Of a stretch of 64,000 nt of DNA, positions 26,066-34,369 are shown in pieces. The notes under the pieces are model-generated. The model was not told the DNA's origin, made no database searches, and worked only from the letters and a program-made list of their open reading frames with translations. The translations under genes and the position numbers were made by a program. Within the stretch, counting starts at the first letter, position 1, and each line of letters begins with the position of its first letter. Source of the DNA: Natronosalvus vescus (GTDB taxonomy: Archaea; Halobacteriota; Halobacteria; Halobacteriales; Natrialbaceae); assembly GCF_023973145.1 (NCBI RefSeq), contig NZ_CP099546.1, positions 3,348,001-3,412,000 on the forward strand. The letters are read 5' to 3'.

Positions 26066-27340
26066 GTGGCTGCTGAAACGCAGCTCATCGAGATCGGGTT
26101 CCTCTTCGCGGCCGTCGCAGCAGTCGGGCTGCTCGCGACCCGACTCAATCAGTCGGTGATCCCGTTTTACATCGTCGCTGGCATGCTGCTCAGCACCCAC
26201 GTGCTCGGCACCATCGACTTCGCTGCATTCCTCGGCATCGATGCCCTTCCACATGGGGAGGCGCTGGCACTCGACGGCAGCGGTGAGTTCGTCCACCTCA
26301 GCGCCGAACTCGGGATCGTCTTCCTGCTGTTCTTCCTCGGCCTCGAGTTCAACCTGGATCGGCTGTTGGCAGCCAAAGAACGGATCGGAAAGGCCGGCAC
26401 CATCGACCTGGTGATCAATTTCGGCATCGGCCTGGCGCTCGGATGGTTCATCTTCGGTGCCCCACTCCCGGCGTTTCTCGTTGCCGGCATCGTCTACATC
26501 TCCTCGAGCGCGATCATCACGAAATCGCTGATCGACTTGGGCTGGATCGCGAACGACGAGGCCAATCCCATGCTCGGTACGCTGGTGTACGAGGATCTCT
26601 TCATCGCCGTCTATCTCGCCATCGCCTCCGCACTGGTCGTCGGTGGGGGCGATGTCGGGCAGGCACTCGAATCGATCGGTATCGCGATGGGCTTTCTCAT
26701 TGTGTTGTTGTTGCTCGTCTACTTCGGAACGGCCTGGTTCCAGCGCAGTCTCGAGACCAGTTCGAACGAGTTCCTCGTGTTGCGGGCGCTCGGCATCCTC
26801 GTCCTCATCGCGGGCGCGGCGCTCGCACTGGGGGTCAGTGAGGCGGTCGCGGCGTTCTTCGTCGGTATGGCGTTCTCCTCGACCGATCACGTCCACGACT
26901 TAGAACAGCTGCTCGAGCCCGTTCGGGACACCTTCGCGGCCATCTTTTTCTTCTGGATCGGCCTCGAGACGAACCCGGCGTTGTTCGTCGATGTGGCGGC
27001 ATTGATCGCGGTGGCCGCGATTCTGACGACCCCAACAAAACTCGTCAGTGGGTACCTCGGCGGCCGGGTTTACGACCTCGACGAACGGCGGTCGCTCCGC
27101 GTCGGCCTCGGGATGACGACCCGTGGGGAGTTCTCGTTGATCATCGCGAGTCTGGCCGTTACTACCGGAACCGTTCTTAGCGACGGCGTCGCGGCGGACA
27201 TATACGCGTTCGCCGTCGGGTACGTCCTCCTCATGAGCATCCTCGGGACGACGCTCATGCAGAACTCGGCTCGGGTCGAACGGATCGTCGTCCCTCGGCT
27301 CGAGGGCGCCACCCCAACAGCGCAACCAACCGACGACTGA
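26066..27340 (+). CDS. Monovalent cation:proton antiporter (KhtU/KefB-like, CPA2 family)
   Basis: 424 residues from GTG 26066, supported by the SD sequence. About 12-13 hydrophobic helices, beginning ETQLIEIGFLFAAVAAVG. CPA2 marks are FLLFFLGLEFNLDRLL, the unwound-helix region SSSAIITKSLIDLG, and TTRGEFSLIIASLA near the end. There is no fused TrkA_N domain, so gating must come from the separate KhtT-like protein. It would export K+ in exchange for H+, acidifying the cytoplasm, which in bacteria protects against methylglyoxal; mgsA is two genes upstream. Confidence 0.92.
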   Translation: MAAETQLIEIGFLFAAVAAVGLLATRLNQSVIPFYIVAGMLLSTHVLGTIDFAAFLGIDALPHGEALALDGSGEFVHLSAELGIVFLLFFLGLEFNLDRLLAAKERIGKAGTIDLVINFGIGLALGWFIFGAPLPAFLVAGIVYISSSAIITKSLIDLGWIANDEANPMLGTLVYEDLFIAVYLAIASALVVGGGDVGQALESIGIAMGFLIVLLLLVYFGTAWFQRSLETSSNEFLVLRALGILVLIAGAALALGVSEAVAAFFVGMAFSSTDHVHDLEQLLEPVRDTFAAIFFFWIGLETNPALFVDVAALIAVAAILTTPTKLVSGYLGGRVYDLDERRSLRVGLGMTTRGEFSLIIASLAVTTGTVLSDGVAADIYAFAVGYVLLMSILGTTLMQNSARVERIVVPRLEGATPTAQPTDD

Positions 27341-27458
27341 GCCCGGTTCCTGATCACCAGTTTCGCTGTAAACGACCGATTCCTGACGCAGATCCGGCAA
27401 CGCTCGAAACGTGTCGTCAACAGATAGCTTCAAACGGCTCGAGTACCCTTTCACTCCT

Positions 27459-28112
27459 ATGCCAGCAGCGGTCGTCTTCGACCTCGATTACACCCTCGCC
27501 GTTCCCGACAGAGACCGCGAAACGATTCTCACCGACGCGACGGCCGCTGCCGACGCCCCGTCGCTCTCCCGTGACGCCTACCTCGAGGCCCACAGCCGTC
27601 ACCTCACGGGGGAGAGTCGCGAACCCATTTTCGAGGAGTTGCTCGAGCCATACGACACGAGCGCCGATCCGGAAGCCGTCGCAGCGGCGTACAGGCAGAC
27701 GATTGCCGACTCGCTCCGGCCGCTCCCCGGGGTCGAGTCGATGCTCGAGGAGCTTCGGTCGGAGTACCGCCTTGGGCTGTTGACCAACGGCCCGATCCGG
27801 GCCCAGCGCGACAAACTCGAGACGCTAGGCTGGGAGTCCGCGTTCGACGCCGCGCTCGTAACAGGCGAACTCGAGGCCGGCAAGCCCGACCCGCGGGCGT
27901 TCGAGGCGATCCTCGAGGCGCTGGGCGTCGAGCCGGCAGACGCGGTCTACGTCGGCGACGATATCGACGCCGACATCGAAGGCGCAACTCGGGCGAACAT
28001 GGACGCGATTCAGGTCGTCCTCGAGGACACCAAACCGGATCCGCGAGCGACCGCCTACGTCGAGCAGAAACGGATCGCGGCGGAGTTGCCCGGGATTCTG
28101 CGCTCACTGTAA
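27459..28112 (+). CDS. HAD superfamily hydrolase
   Basis: 217 residues from the ATG at 27459 (MPAAVVFDLDYTLAVPDRD), starting directly with HAD motif I DxDxT. Motif II is LLTNGP, the motif III lysine lies in GELEAGKPDPRAFE, and motif IV is VYVGDDIDADIEGA. A C1-type cap lies at about 20-90. It is close to the YjjG/phosphoglycolate-phosphatase class, which hydrolyses small phosphate esters, but the substrate is unknown. It follows the antiporter by 118 bases and could be a separate unit. Confidence 0.93.
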   Translation: MPAAVVFDLDYTLAVPDRDRETILTDATAAADAPSLSRDAYLEAHSRHLTGESREPIFEELLEPYDTSADPEAVAAAYRQTIADSLRPLPGVESMLEELRSEYRLGLLTNGPIRAQRDKLETLGWESAFDAALVTGELEAGKPDPRAFEAILEALGVEPADAVYVGDDIDADIEGATRANMDAIQVVLEDTKPDPRATAYVEQKRIAAELPGILRSL

Positions 28113-28333
28113 GCGGCGCTCGAGCGTGGAAGCAAAAACGAGGAGTCGAGCACTGACTATTTGCTGTTTTCGCGTCGCACGTTTGTCCGCTCGAGCGGCG
28201 ACCGGATCGACAGTTCGAGCGGCGAGCGTACCGGGCGCCAACGGTATCGACAACAGCGTGTGAGGTGTGCTCGCATGGCTATGGGGCCGGAAAATAACCA
28301 CTTTAATTATTCGGTTCGTGCAATCATTACGGT
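28113..28333. other. Intergenic region before the leucine dehydrogenase-type gene
   Basis: 221 bases with CGAGCGGCGA-type repeats near 28190-28225 and an A/T-rich promoter at the right edge. No gene recognised. Confidence 0.4.
28302..28309 (+). promoter_or_regulatory. TATA box for the amino-acid dehydrogenase gene
   Basis: TTTAATTA, centred 28 bases before the ATG at 28334, with purines before it as a possible BRE. Confidence 0.6.
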
Positions 28334-29389
28334 ATGGTACACCAGCAGATGGCAGCGTTCGGCCACGAACAGGTCACACACTTCGTCGACGAGGAGACTG
28401 GCCTCGAGGCGATCGTCGCGATCCACGACACGACGCTCGGCCCGTCGCTGGGGGGAACTCGGCTGCTCCCGTACGAGACTCACGACGCCGCACTCACTGA
28501 CGTGCTCAGACTCTCTCGAGCGATGACGTACAAGGCGGCCGCGAGCGATCTCGACCTGGGTGGCGGGAAGGCCGTCATCGTCGCCGATCCGACCGAAAAG
28601 ACCGAGGATTTCGTCCGCGCCTACGGGCGAATGATCGATCGGCTGGGCGGCCACTACATCACCTCCGTCGACGTCAACACGAGCGTCACCGACATGGATC
28701 ACATCGCCGACGAGACCGACCACGTCGTCGGGACGAGCGCGGGGCTGGGTGACCCGTCGCCGATCACCTCCCGCGGGGTGTTCGAGGGTCTCCGCGCCTG
28801 CGTCGACGCAACCTACGGAACTCGCGACGTGTCGGATCTCACCGTCACGATTCAGGGGGTCGGAAAGGTCGGCAGTGGTCTCGCCGAGTTGCTCGTCGAC
28901 CACGGCGCTGACGTCATCGTCAGCGACATGCACGAAGAAGCAATGAACGACGTCGCCCGCGAGTACGGCCTCGGAACCGTCGACCCAGCGGACGTCTACC
29001 GCACCGACTGTGACGTGTTCGCGCCGTGTGCCGTCGGCGGCGTCGTCAACGACGAGACGATTCCACAACTCACCTGCGACATCGTCGCCGGTGGCGCGAA
29101 CAACATCCTCGAGCGGCGCGAACACGCCGAGGCGCTTCTCGAGCGTGACATTCTGTACGCCCCCGACTACGTCATCAACGCTGGTGGGCTGATCACCGTC
29201 GCCGCAGAACACACCGGCGACAGCAGAGAAGACGCCCTCGCCGACGCGATCGCCATCGGCGATCGGATGGAGGAACTGATCGACCGCGCCGAAAGCGAGG
29301 AAACGACGGTACTGGAGGCCGCCGACCGGTACGCACGCGAGCGGATCGAATCCGCGACCGACGAACCGGTGCCACAGTCTGCCGACTGA
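28334..29389 (+). CDS. Glu/Leu/Phe/Val dehydrogenase family, leucine dehydrogenase type
   Basis: 351 residues, the short leucine or valine dehydrogenase class rather than the 415-residue glutamate dehydrogenase. The substrate-binding motif LGPSLGGTRLLPYETH and glycine-rich LDLGGGKAVIV contain the catalytic lysine, and TYKAAASDLDLG is typical of LeuDH. The NAD-binding Rossmann fold begins TVTIQGVGKVGSGLAELL. It deaminates branched-chain amino acids to 2-oxo acids with NAD, or runs in reverse. Leucine versus valine preference cannot be told. It has its own promoter. Confidence 0.88.
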   Translation: MVHQQMAAFGHEQVTHFVDEETGLEAIVAIHDTTLGPSLGGTRLLPYETHDAALTDVLRLSRAMTYKAAASDLDLGGGKAVIVADPTEKTEDFVRAYGRMIDRLGGHYITSVDVNTSVTDMDHIADETDHVVGTSAGLGDPSPITSRGVFEGLRACVDATYGTRDVSDLTVTIQGVGKVGSGLAELLVDHGADVIVSDMHEEAMNDVAREYGLGTVDPADVYRTDCDVFAPCAVGGVVNDETIPQLTCDIVAGGANNILERREHAEALLERDILYAPDYVINAGGLITVAAEHTGDSREDALADAIAIGDRMEELIDRAESEETTVLEAADRYARERIESATDEPVPQSAD

Positions 29390-29402
29390 TCGGTCTGTCC
29401 TT

Positions 29403-29852
29403 CTATTCCGTCTCGACGGCACCACGGAACGCTGCCTGTACGACTGCGACTCCGCGTTTTACCGACGCCCCGCTCTCGAGGAACACGAGCGTCTTCGGTG
29501 GCGTCGACGCTTTTGGACGAGTTCTGAGGTCAGCGGCTTCGGCGGCATCGACGGCTGCTTCGCGGCCACGGTCGAACTCGAGGTGGACTCGATTCGGATG
29601 GAGAAAGACGCGAGCGAGTCGGGTGCTCGTATCGGGTTCGACTGAGGGTGCTGGTTCGCTCTCGTCTCCACTCCCCTTTCCACTCCCAACGATCGAAACG
29701 TCGAACGCTCGAGTGCCGTCGACGGTTGGCTCGACGTCGCGGTCGGCGTTGGTGACGGCCAACCACTCGAGTTCGTCGTCGACCCGCCCATCGATCTCTG
29801 AGGCGAGCAACTCCGCGATGCGTCGTCCGTCGGTGATCCGGTCGTCGACCAT
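29403..29852 (-). CDS. rnhA-cluster protein of unknown function
   Basis: 149 residues: an acidic N-terminal helix (MVDDRITDGRRIAELLASE), a Ser/Gly/Glu-rich linker near 55-75, and a C-terminal beta-rich part (RVFLHPNRVHLEFDRG, then RTRPKASTPPKTLVFLESGA). I recognise it as the haloarchaeal 'rnhA operon protein' group (DUF7108 as far as I recall). No catalytic motif is visible. It lies 25 bases downstream of the DUF2240 gene on the same strand, and a link with RNase H in DNA-RNA metabolism is inferred only from that neighbourhood. Confidence 0.75.
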   Translation of the reverse strand: MVDDRITDGRRIAELLASEIDGRVDDELEWLAVTNADRDVEPTVDGTRAFDVSIVGSGKGSGDESEPAPSVEPDTSTRLARVFLHPNRVHLEFDRGREAAVDAAEAADLRTRPKASTPPKTLVFLESGASVKRGVAVVQAAFRGAVETE

Positions 29853-29877
29853 TAGCTCTCGATAGCGCTCGTGAGCG

Positions 29878-30330
29878 TTAACGCTCTTCGATTAGTGACG
29901 AGCGAGCGACGGCCCCCAACTCCTCAACGTCGATCCCCTCACCGCGGGCGTAGACGACAGCAGCGGCTTCGATCGTGATCGCGTACTCCTGTTGCAGCGA
30001 ATTGATCGCACCGACGGCCTCGTGTTTTTCGAGACCTGCTGCCACCAGTGCATCCAGTACACGTTCGAACGCCGAGCGCTTGCGAAGTAAGTCGTCGTCC
30101 GGTTGAAAGTCATCCGGGATTGTCACCTCTGCTGGGTCGAACGTCGGCACCAGTTCCGCGTCCTCGCGCTCGAGAACGCCCTCGCTGACAGCGATATCGA
30201 TAAGTCGCTGAGATTGATCGGGTGAAAACCAGTCGCGATCCAGCGAGAGCGCGACGACGAACTCGTTCTCGCGGAGACGGCGCGTTCCGTGTTGGTTGAA
30301 CGGTGCAGCGACGGCGACACGAAGGCTCAT
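29878..30330 (-). CDS. DUF2240 family protein
   Basis: 150 residues. The N-terminal MSLRVAVAAPFNQHGTRRL and the middle FSPDQSQRLIDIAVSEGVL match the haloarchaeal DUF2240 family, which looks like a winged-helix followed by a helical region (FERVLDALVAAGLEKHEAVG). Some members act as DNA-associated proteins of unknown role. It lies between rnhA and the rnhA-operon protein, 176 bases after rnhA; both strands of that gap are gene-free. The final SSLIEER is a short charged tail. Confidence 0.8.
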   Translation of the reverse strand: MSLRVAVAAPFNQHGTRRLRENEFVVALSLDRDWFSPDQSQRLIDIAVSEGVLEREDAELVPTFDPAEVTIPDDFQPDDDLLRKRSAFERVLDALVAAGLEKHEAVGAINSLQQEYAITIEAAAVVYARGEGIDVEELGAVARSSLIEER

Positions 30331-30506
30331 CGACGATGACTCTCCCCGGTGGATGAATAACCCTGGCGATTCCGGCGGAACCGGCTATGGTCGTTCGAGT
30401 CGGGATCGATCGGTTCGGATTGGCCTCGAGTCTGCCACGTTCAACCCCCGACTCCAATAGCGATTCTCGGACACGTAACTCGAGCACTCGGGCGTCGCTT
30501 AGCACC

Positions 30507-31142
30507 TCAGTCGGATGCACGCCCGCCACCGTGACGGTTCGCTCGAGACGGCGGCGGGAACTGTGACGGCGTTGCCTCCGGCGGATCCGGCAACACGCAT
30601 CGGTCGAGTTCGTGGTTGACGTGTTCGTACTCAGTCGGCGAGTTTGCGAGTGGATGAGCAGGATTTTGCCGGCTTTCAATTCGTGCAGCCCGAACCGCCC
30701 CGAAGCCGCTGAGCCGTGCCGTTATCCCGCGCCAGTGATGAGTTGTCGCTGGCGGAACAGTGTACGGTCGCGGTGGTTTGCGATCCGGATGCTCCCCCGC
30801 AAGAATCGCCGCGTTGACGTTGCTCGCCAACTCGTCGTGATCGACGAGAATGCCAACACGGGCGTTCGGTGGTGCCCTGACCGCCAGAATATCGAGTCCC
30901 AGGTGAAGCGCACGATACTCGGCGACGTTATTGTCCGGTGGTGTATCGGCAGTCGACACCCGGCCGACGCGGGTGCCATCTCTCGTTTCGATCACCGCTC
31001 CAAGTCCGCCACCGTGTTGTCGGTACGATCCGTCAGTCGCCACGTAAAAGTCACGATGATGGGTACTTGGTGGGTGCGCAATGTGCGGAGTCGGGGACTC
31101 GTCGAACAGATCCCGAAGTGCTGGGCGGCCGTACGCGGCCAT
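30507..31142 (-). CDS. rnhA: Ribonuclease HI family protein
   Basis: 211 residues. The RNase H fold starts near 32 with YVATDGSYRQHGGGLGAVIE (first catalytic Asp). NNVAEYRALHLGLD provides the Glu, GILVDHDELASNVN the next Asp, and EHVNHELDRC the final Asp, so the set is complete. It cleaves RNA in RNA:DNA hybrids (R-loops, primers). The N-terminal 30 residues resemble a small metal- or nucleic acid-binding extension. The C-terminal tail is Pro/Arg-rich and poorly conserved. Confidence 0.92.
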   Translation of the reverse strand: MAAYGRPALRDLFDESPTPHIAHPPSTHHRDFYVATDGSYRQHGGGLGAVIETRDGTRVGRVSTADTPPDNNVAEYRALHLGLDILAVRAPPNARVGILVDHDELASNVNAAILAGEHPDRKPPRPYTVPPATTHHWRGITARLSGFGAVRAARIESRQNPAHPLANSPTEYEHVNHELDRCVLPDPPEATPSQFPPPSRANRHGGGRASD

Positions 31143-31540
31143 ACTTCATCTACGGTGCGTGGATCACTTAACTGTGTTGTCGGTTATCCCCTCGTGCAAC
31201 GAAAAATCGATTACGCTGTCCGAACGAGCCCAACCAATTGCGAACGGTCGAACGATCAGCAGTTATGGTACTGTTGTAGTTTTAGAAACGTTTGTCCATC
31301 GGCTCCAGTCGGGGCTGAACGGGTGATTCCCGCCGTCCAGTCCCGATCGAAGGGGTGATGACAATGAACGCCTGGAGTAGCTCCGCCCATTCGGTTTAAT
31401 CTCGAGCAGGTTCCGTCGACACCGACTCTGGGGTGATCGAGGGAGCGCCAACAAAGCCGACCGTAGGCACTCCCTTCCCGGACGTAGTCCCTCCAATCGT
31501 GTGTACGTATACTAAGGCTTCTCGAGCGTATCCAGTAATG
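31143..31540. other. Gene-free region with hairpins before the peptide transporter
   Basis: About 400 bases. It contains CGGG-TGATT-CCCG near 31319-31331, GGAG-TAG-CTCC near 31375-31384, and a long GGGAG...CTCCC pairing near 31440-31474. No convincing gene: the small frames on either strand have no known content. A transcribed small RNA or an insertion remnant would both fit. Confidence 0.4.
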
Positions 31541-31548
31541 TATAAATA
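31541..31548 (+). promoter_or_regulatory. TATA box of the first peptide ABC operon
   Basis: TATAAATA ends 24 bases before the ATG at 31572 and favours that ATG over the in-frame ATG at 31551 three bases from the box. Confidence 0.7.
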
Positions 31549-31571
31549 GGATGGTTGTTCATGTAGAAGCT

Positions 31572-33236
31572 ATGCAAGGTGCTGAAAAGCGCGTTGTCGG
31601 TCGTCGATCGGTTCTTCGATACACTGCCGGAGCGACTTCGGTCGTCGGGCTCAGTGCGCTCGCCGGTTGTATCGGTGACGAAGGCGACAATGGCAATGGC
31701 AATGGGAACGGGAATGGGAACGGAAATGGGAACGGAAACGGCAACGGCAACGGTGACAGTGATCTCGACGAGATCACCATCACGCTGTCACAGTTCCCGG
31801 ACACGATCGATCCGCTCGATCACATCACCGGGGACTACTTCGACGTGTTCGATCACATCTACGAGCCGCTGTTCGACTTCGAACCCGGCGAGGGGATCTT
31901 CCCACGCGTCGCCGAATCCTGGGAGGCCCAGGACGATGGGACGACCCACATCGAACTGCGAAACGACGTCGTCTTCCACAATGGTGACGACCTCACCGCC
32001 GAGGACGTTGCCTGGACCATCAACCGGACGGTCGACCCCGACATCGGCGTCGTCAGCCCCATCGGTACGTTCGGGCTCGGTTCGATCGAGGGCGCCGAAG
32101 CCATCGACGACACCACCGTCTCGATCAGCTACGGCGCTTCTGCCGGCCTCGCCGAGTTCGAGTTTGGCAACTACGCTCGAGCGATCAACCAGCAGTGGGC
32201 CATCGACAACTACGACGCGGAGAACGAAGCCATCGCCGGGGCCGACGCCGAAGACTTCAACGGTACTGGACCGTATCAGGTCGTCGACTTCACGTCGGGC
32301 GAGGAAATCGTCGTCGAAGCGTTCGACGACTACTGGGGCGAAGAGCCCCCCTTCCAGCAAGTAACGTTCAACGCGTCGGGCGAGTCGAGCGGTCGTGCGA
32401 ACGCCCTCGAGACGGGAGAGGCCGACGTCACGATGAACATCCTGCCCGAGGACGTTTCGACGATTCAGGACGCTGACGGCGTCGAAATCAGGAACGTGAC
32501 GAGCTTCCGGAACATCTTCTGCCCGATGAAGAACACGGTCGAACCGTTCGACAGTCAGGAGTTCCGCCAGGCGATGAACTACGCCGTCGACAACCAGGAA
32601 ATCGTCGACACCATCCTCAGTGGCTTCGGCGAGGCACGAGGGCAGCCGGTCGCACCTGGAATCAACGGCTTCAACCCCGACATCGAACCGTACGAACAGG
32701 ACATCGGCCGGGCCGAGAGCCTCGTCGAGGACAGCGGCTACGGCGGTATCGAGATCGAACTTACCGCACCACAGGGCCGGTACCTCAACGACGCGGCCAT
32801 CGGCGAAACGGTCGCCGACATGATCGACCAGCTGGACAACGTGAGCTGTGAGGTGGACATCGTCGACTTCGGTGTCGTTTCCGACGCTAACCAGGCGGGG
32901 GTCGACCCCGACGAGTTCGAGATTCCGTTCTACATGATCGGCTGGGGAACCATCACGGGCGACACCGACTACGGGGTCCAGGGCTTCTTTACGATCCCGG
33001 ACAATCCCGCCCGAACCTTCGACGACGAAGAACTCAGCGACGCCATCCTCGAGACCCAGCAGATCGACGACGTCGACGAGCGAACGCAGGCGCTCGAAGA
33101 GGTCAACGCGATGGCACACGAGAAGGCGCCGTTCGTGTTCCTCCACACCCAGGAGTCCATCTACGGCGTCAACGACGTTATCCAGTGGGAGCCCCGCGAG
33201 GACGAGACCATCTACGTCTGGGAGATGGACGCCTGA
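31572..33236 (+). CDS. Peptide/nickel-type ABC transporter binding lipoprotein, copy 1
   Basis: 554 residues. Twin-arginine signal (KRVVGRRSVLRY) with lipobox LSALAGC, so it is exported folded and lipid-anchored. An 11-unit Asn-Gly linker (about 38-60) separates the anchor from a SBP_bac_5 (DppA/OppA) fold: ITLSQFPDTIDPLDHITG at the start, RQAMNYAVDNQEIVD in the middle, and WEPREDETIYVWEMDA at the end. It captures oligopeptides or a similar solute. First gene of a five-gene operon; a second, diverged copy lies at 38131. Confidence 0.93.
   Translation: MQGAEKRVVGRRSVLRYTAGATSVVGLSALAGCIGDEGDNGNGNGNGNGNGNGNGNGNGNGDSDLDEITITLSQFPDTIDPLDHITGDYFDVFDHIYEPLFDFEPGEGIFPRVAESWEAQDDGTTHIELRNDVVFHNGDDLTAEDVAWTINRTVDPDIGVVSPIGTFGLGSIEGAEAIDDTTVSISYGASAGLAEFEFGNYARAINQQWAIDNYDAENEAIAGADAEDFNGTGPYQVVDFTSGEEIVVEAFDDYWGEEPPFQQVTFNASGESSGRANALETGEADVTMNILPEDVSTIQDADGVEIRNVTSFRNIFCPMKNTVEPFDSQEFRQAMNYAVDNQEIVDTILSGFGEARGQPVAPGINGFNPDIEPYEQDIGRAESLVEDSGYGGIEIELTAPQGRYLNDAAIGETVADMIDQLDNVSCEVDIVDFGVVSDANQAGVDPDEFEIPFYMIGWGTITGDTDYGVQGFFTIPDNPARTFDDEELSDAILETQQIDDVDERTQALEEVNAMAHEKAPFVFLHTQESIYGVNDVIQWEPREDETIYVWEMDA
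31689..31754 (+). repeat. Asn-Gly hexanucleotide repeat (11 units)
   Basis: AAYGGN is repeated 11 times inside the binding-protein gene, encoding the linker after the lipidation site. Slippage would change linker length in steps of two residues without frameshift. Confidence 0.85.
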
Positions 33237-33292
33237 GTCGGCGGTCGTAACGAAAACATCATTACTTTTCATCGATTTCTTCGAAACGTCCG

Positions 33293-34369
33293 ATGGCTAT
33301 GAGGAAGTTCTTGCTTCGACGGGTACTCCAGGGCATCATCGTTATCTGGGGGGTCGTGACGATTCTGTTCGGGCTCCGGGCGGTGTCACCAGGCGATCCG
33401 GCGACGTTGATGCTTGGGGAGGGAGCGAGTCGGGAACTCGTGGAGCGAGTCAGGGAGGAGGAGGGATTGAACGAGCCAATATACGTCCAGTATCTCGAGT
33501 ACATACAGGGGCTGCTGACGGGGAACCTCGGGTACTCCTGGCAATCGAACCGACAGGTGTCGGCGATGGTGATCGAGCGCATTCCGGCGACGATCGAACT
33601 CGCCGTCGCTGCGACGATCGTCGCCATCGTCATCGCGATACCCCTCGGCGTCGTCTCCGCGACGCGGCGAAACGAACCGTCTGATTACGGAGCAACGCTG
33701 TTTTCGCTGCTCGGAATCAGTACCCCAAACTTCTGGCTTGGTTTGATGTTGATCCTCGTCTTCGCCGTTTGGTTCGGGATCCCTTACCCGACTGTAAACA
33801 CGTCGGTGCTCGCACTCGGTATCGTACGGATTCCGTACCCCACTTATCTCGGCTACGATTTCCTCGGCTTTCCAACGGGGAGACGCGCGGTCGGTTTCCA
33901 CGATGCGGTTCTGGCCATCTTCCTCGAGAGATCGTTCAGCGAGATGGGTACCTGGTTACGTCACATCGCGCTCCCGGCAATCACGCTCGGGACGTACTTC
34001 ACGGCACTGATCACCCGACTAACCCGGAGCGGGATGATCGACGAACTGGGGAAACCCTACGTGACGGCGACGAAAGCGAAGGGATTGCCGGGCGTGTTGA
34101 TCCGGTACAAGCACGTGCTTCGTAACACGATGATCCCCATCATCACCGTGCTGGGTCTTCAGATGGGAACGCTGATGGGCGGGGCGGTTATCACGGAAAC
34201 CGTGTTCAACTGGCCAGGTCTCGGACTTCGGCTCATCGACGCACTGAACACTCGAGACTGGCCACTCATGCAGGGCATTATCATCTTTATCGCCATCGCG
34301 TTCGTGGTGATCAACATTATCGTCGACGCGCTCTACTCCACACTCGATCCACGGGTGAGTGACGAATGA
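33293..34369 (+). CDS. Peptide ABC transporter permease, DppB-type, copy 1
   Basis: 358 residues with six predicted helices: the first MRKFLLRRVLQGIIVIWGVVTILFGLR, and the cytosolic coupling (EAA-like) loop ATKAKGLPGVLIRYKHVLRN near residue 265. It forms the pore with the DppC-type protein. It has an inserted loop near 165-205 (rich in Tyr, Pro, Thr, Leu and Gly) that the second copy lacks, a useful difference between the two systems. It lies 56 bases after the binding protein gene and its stop overlaps the next gene. Confidence 0.93.
   Translation: MAMRKFLLRRVLQGIIVIWGVVTILFGLRAVSPGDPATLMLGEGASRELVERVREEEGLNEPIYVQYLEYIQGLLTGNLGYSWQSNRQVSAMVIERIPATIELAVAATIVAIVIAIPLGVVSATRRNEPSDYGATLFSLLGISTPNFWLGLMLILVFAVWFGIPYPTVNTSVLALGIVRIPYPTYLGYDFLGFPTGRRAVGFHDAVLAIFLERSFSEMGTWLRHIALPAITLGTYFTALITRLTRSGMIDELGKPYVTATKAKGLPGVLIRYKHVLRNTMIPIITVLGLQMGTLMGGAVITETVFNWPGLGLRLIDALNTRDWPLMQGIIIFIAIAFVVINIIVDALYSTLDPRVSDE

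Noticed and set aside
31143-31540. 7S (SRP) RNA or RNase P RNA
   Set aside because: I could not place the conserved SRP Alu or S-domain motifs or RNase P core motifs; the stems are too short and scattered.
31788-33272. Minus-strand frame of 494 residues over the binding protein
   Set aside because: No domain, no start signal; the plus-strand lipoprotein is complete.
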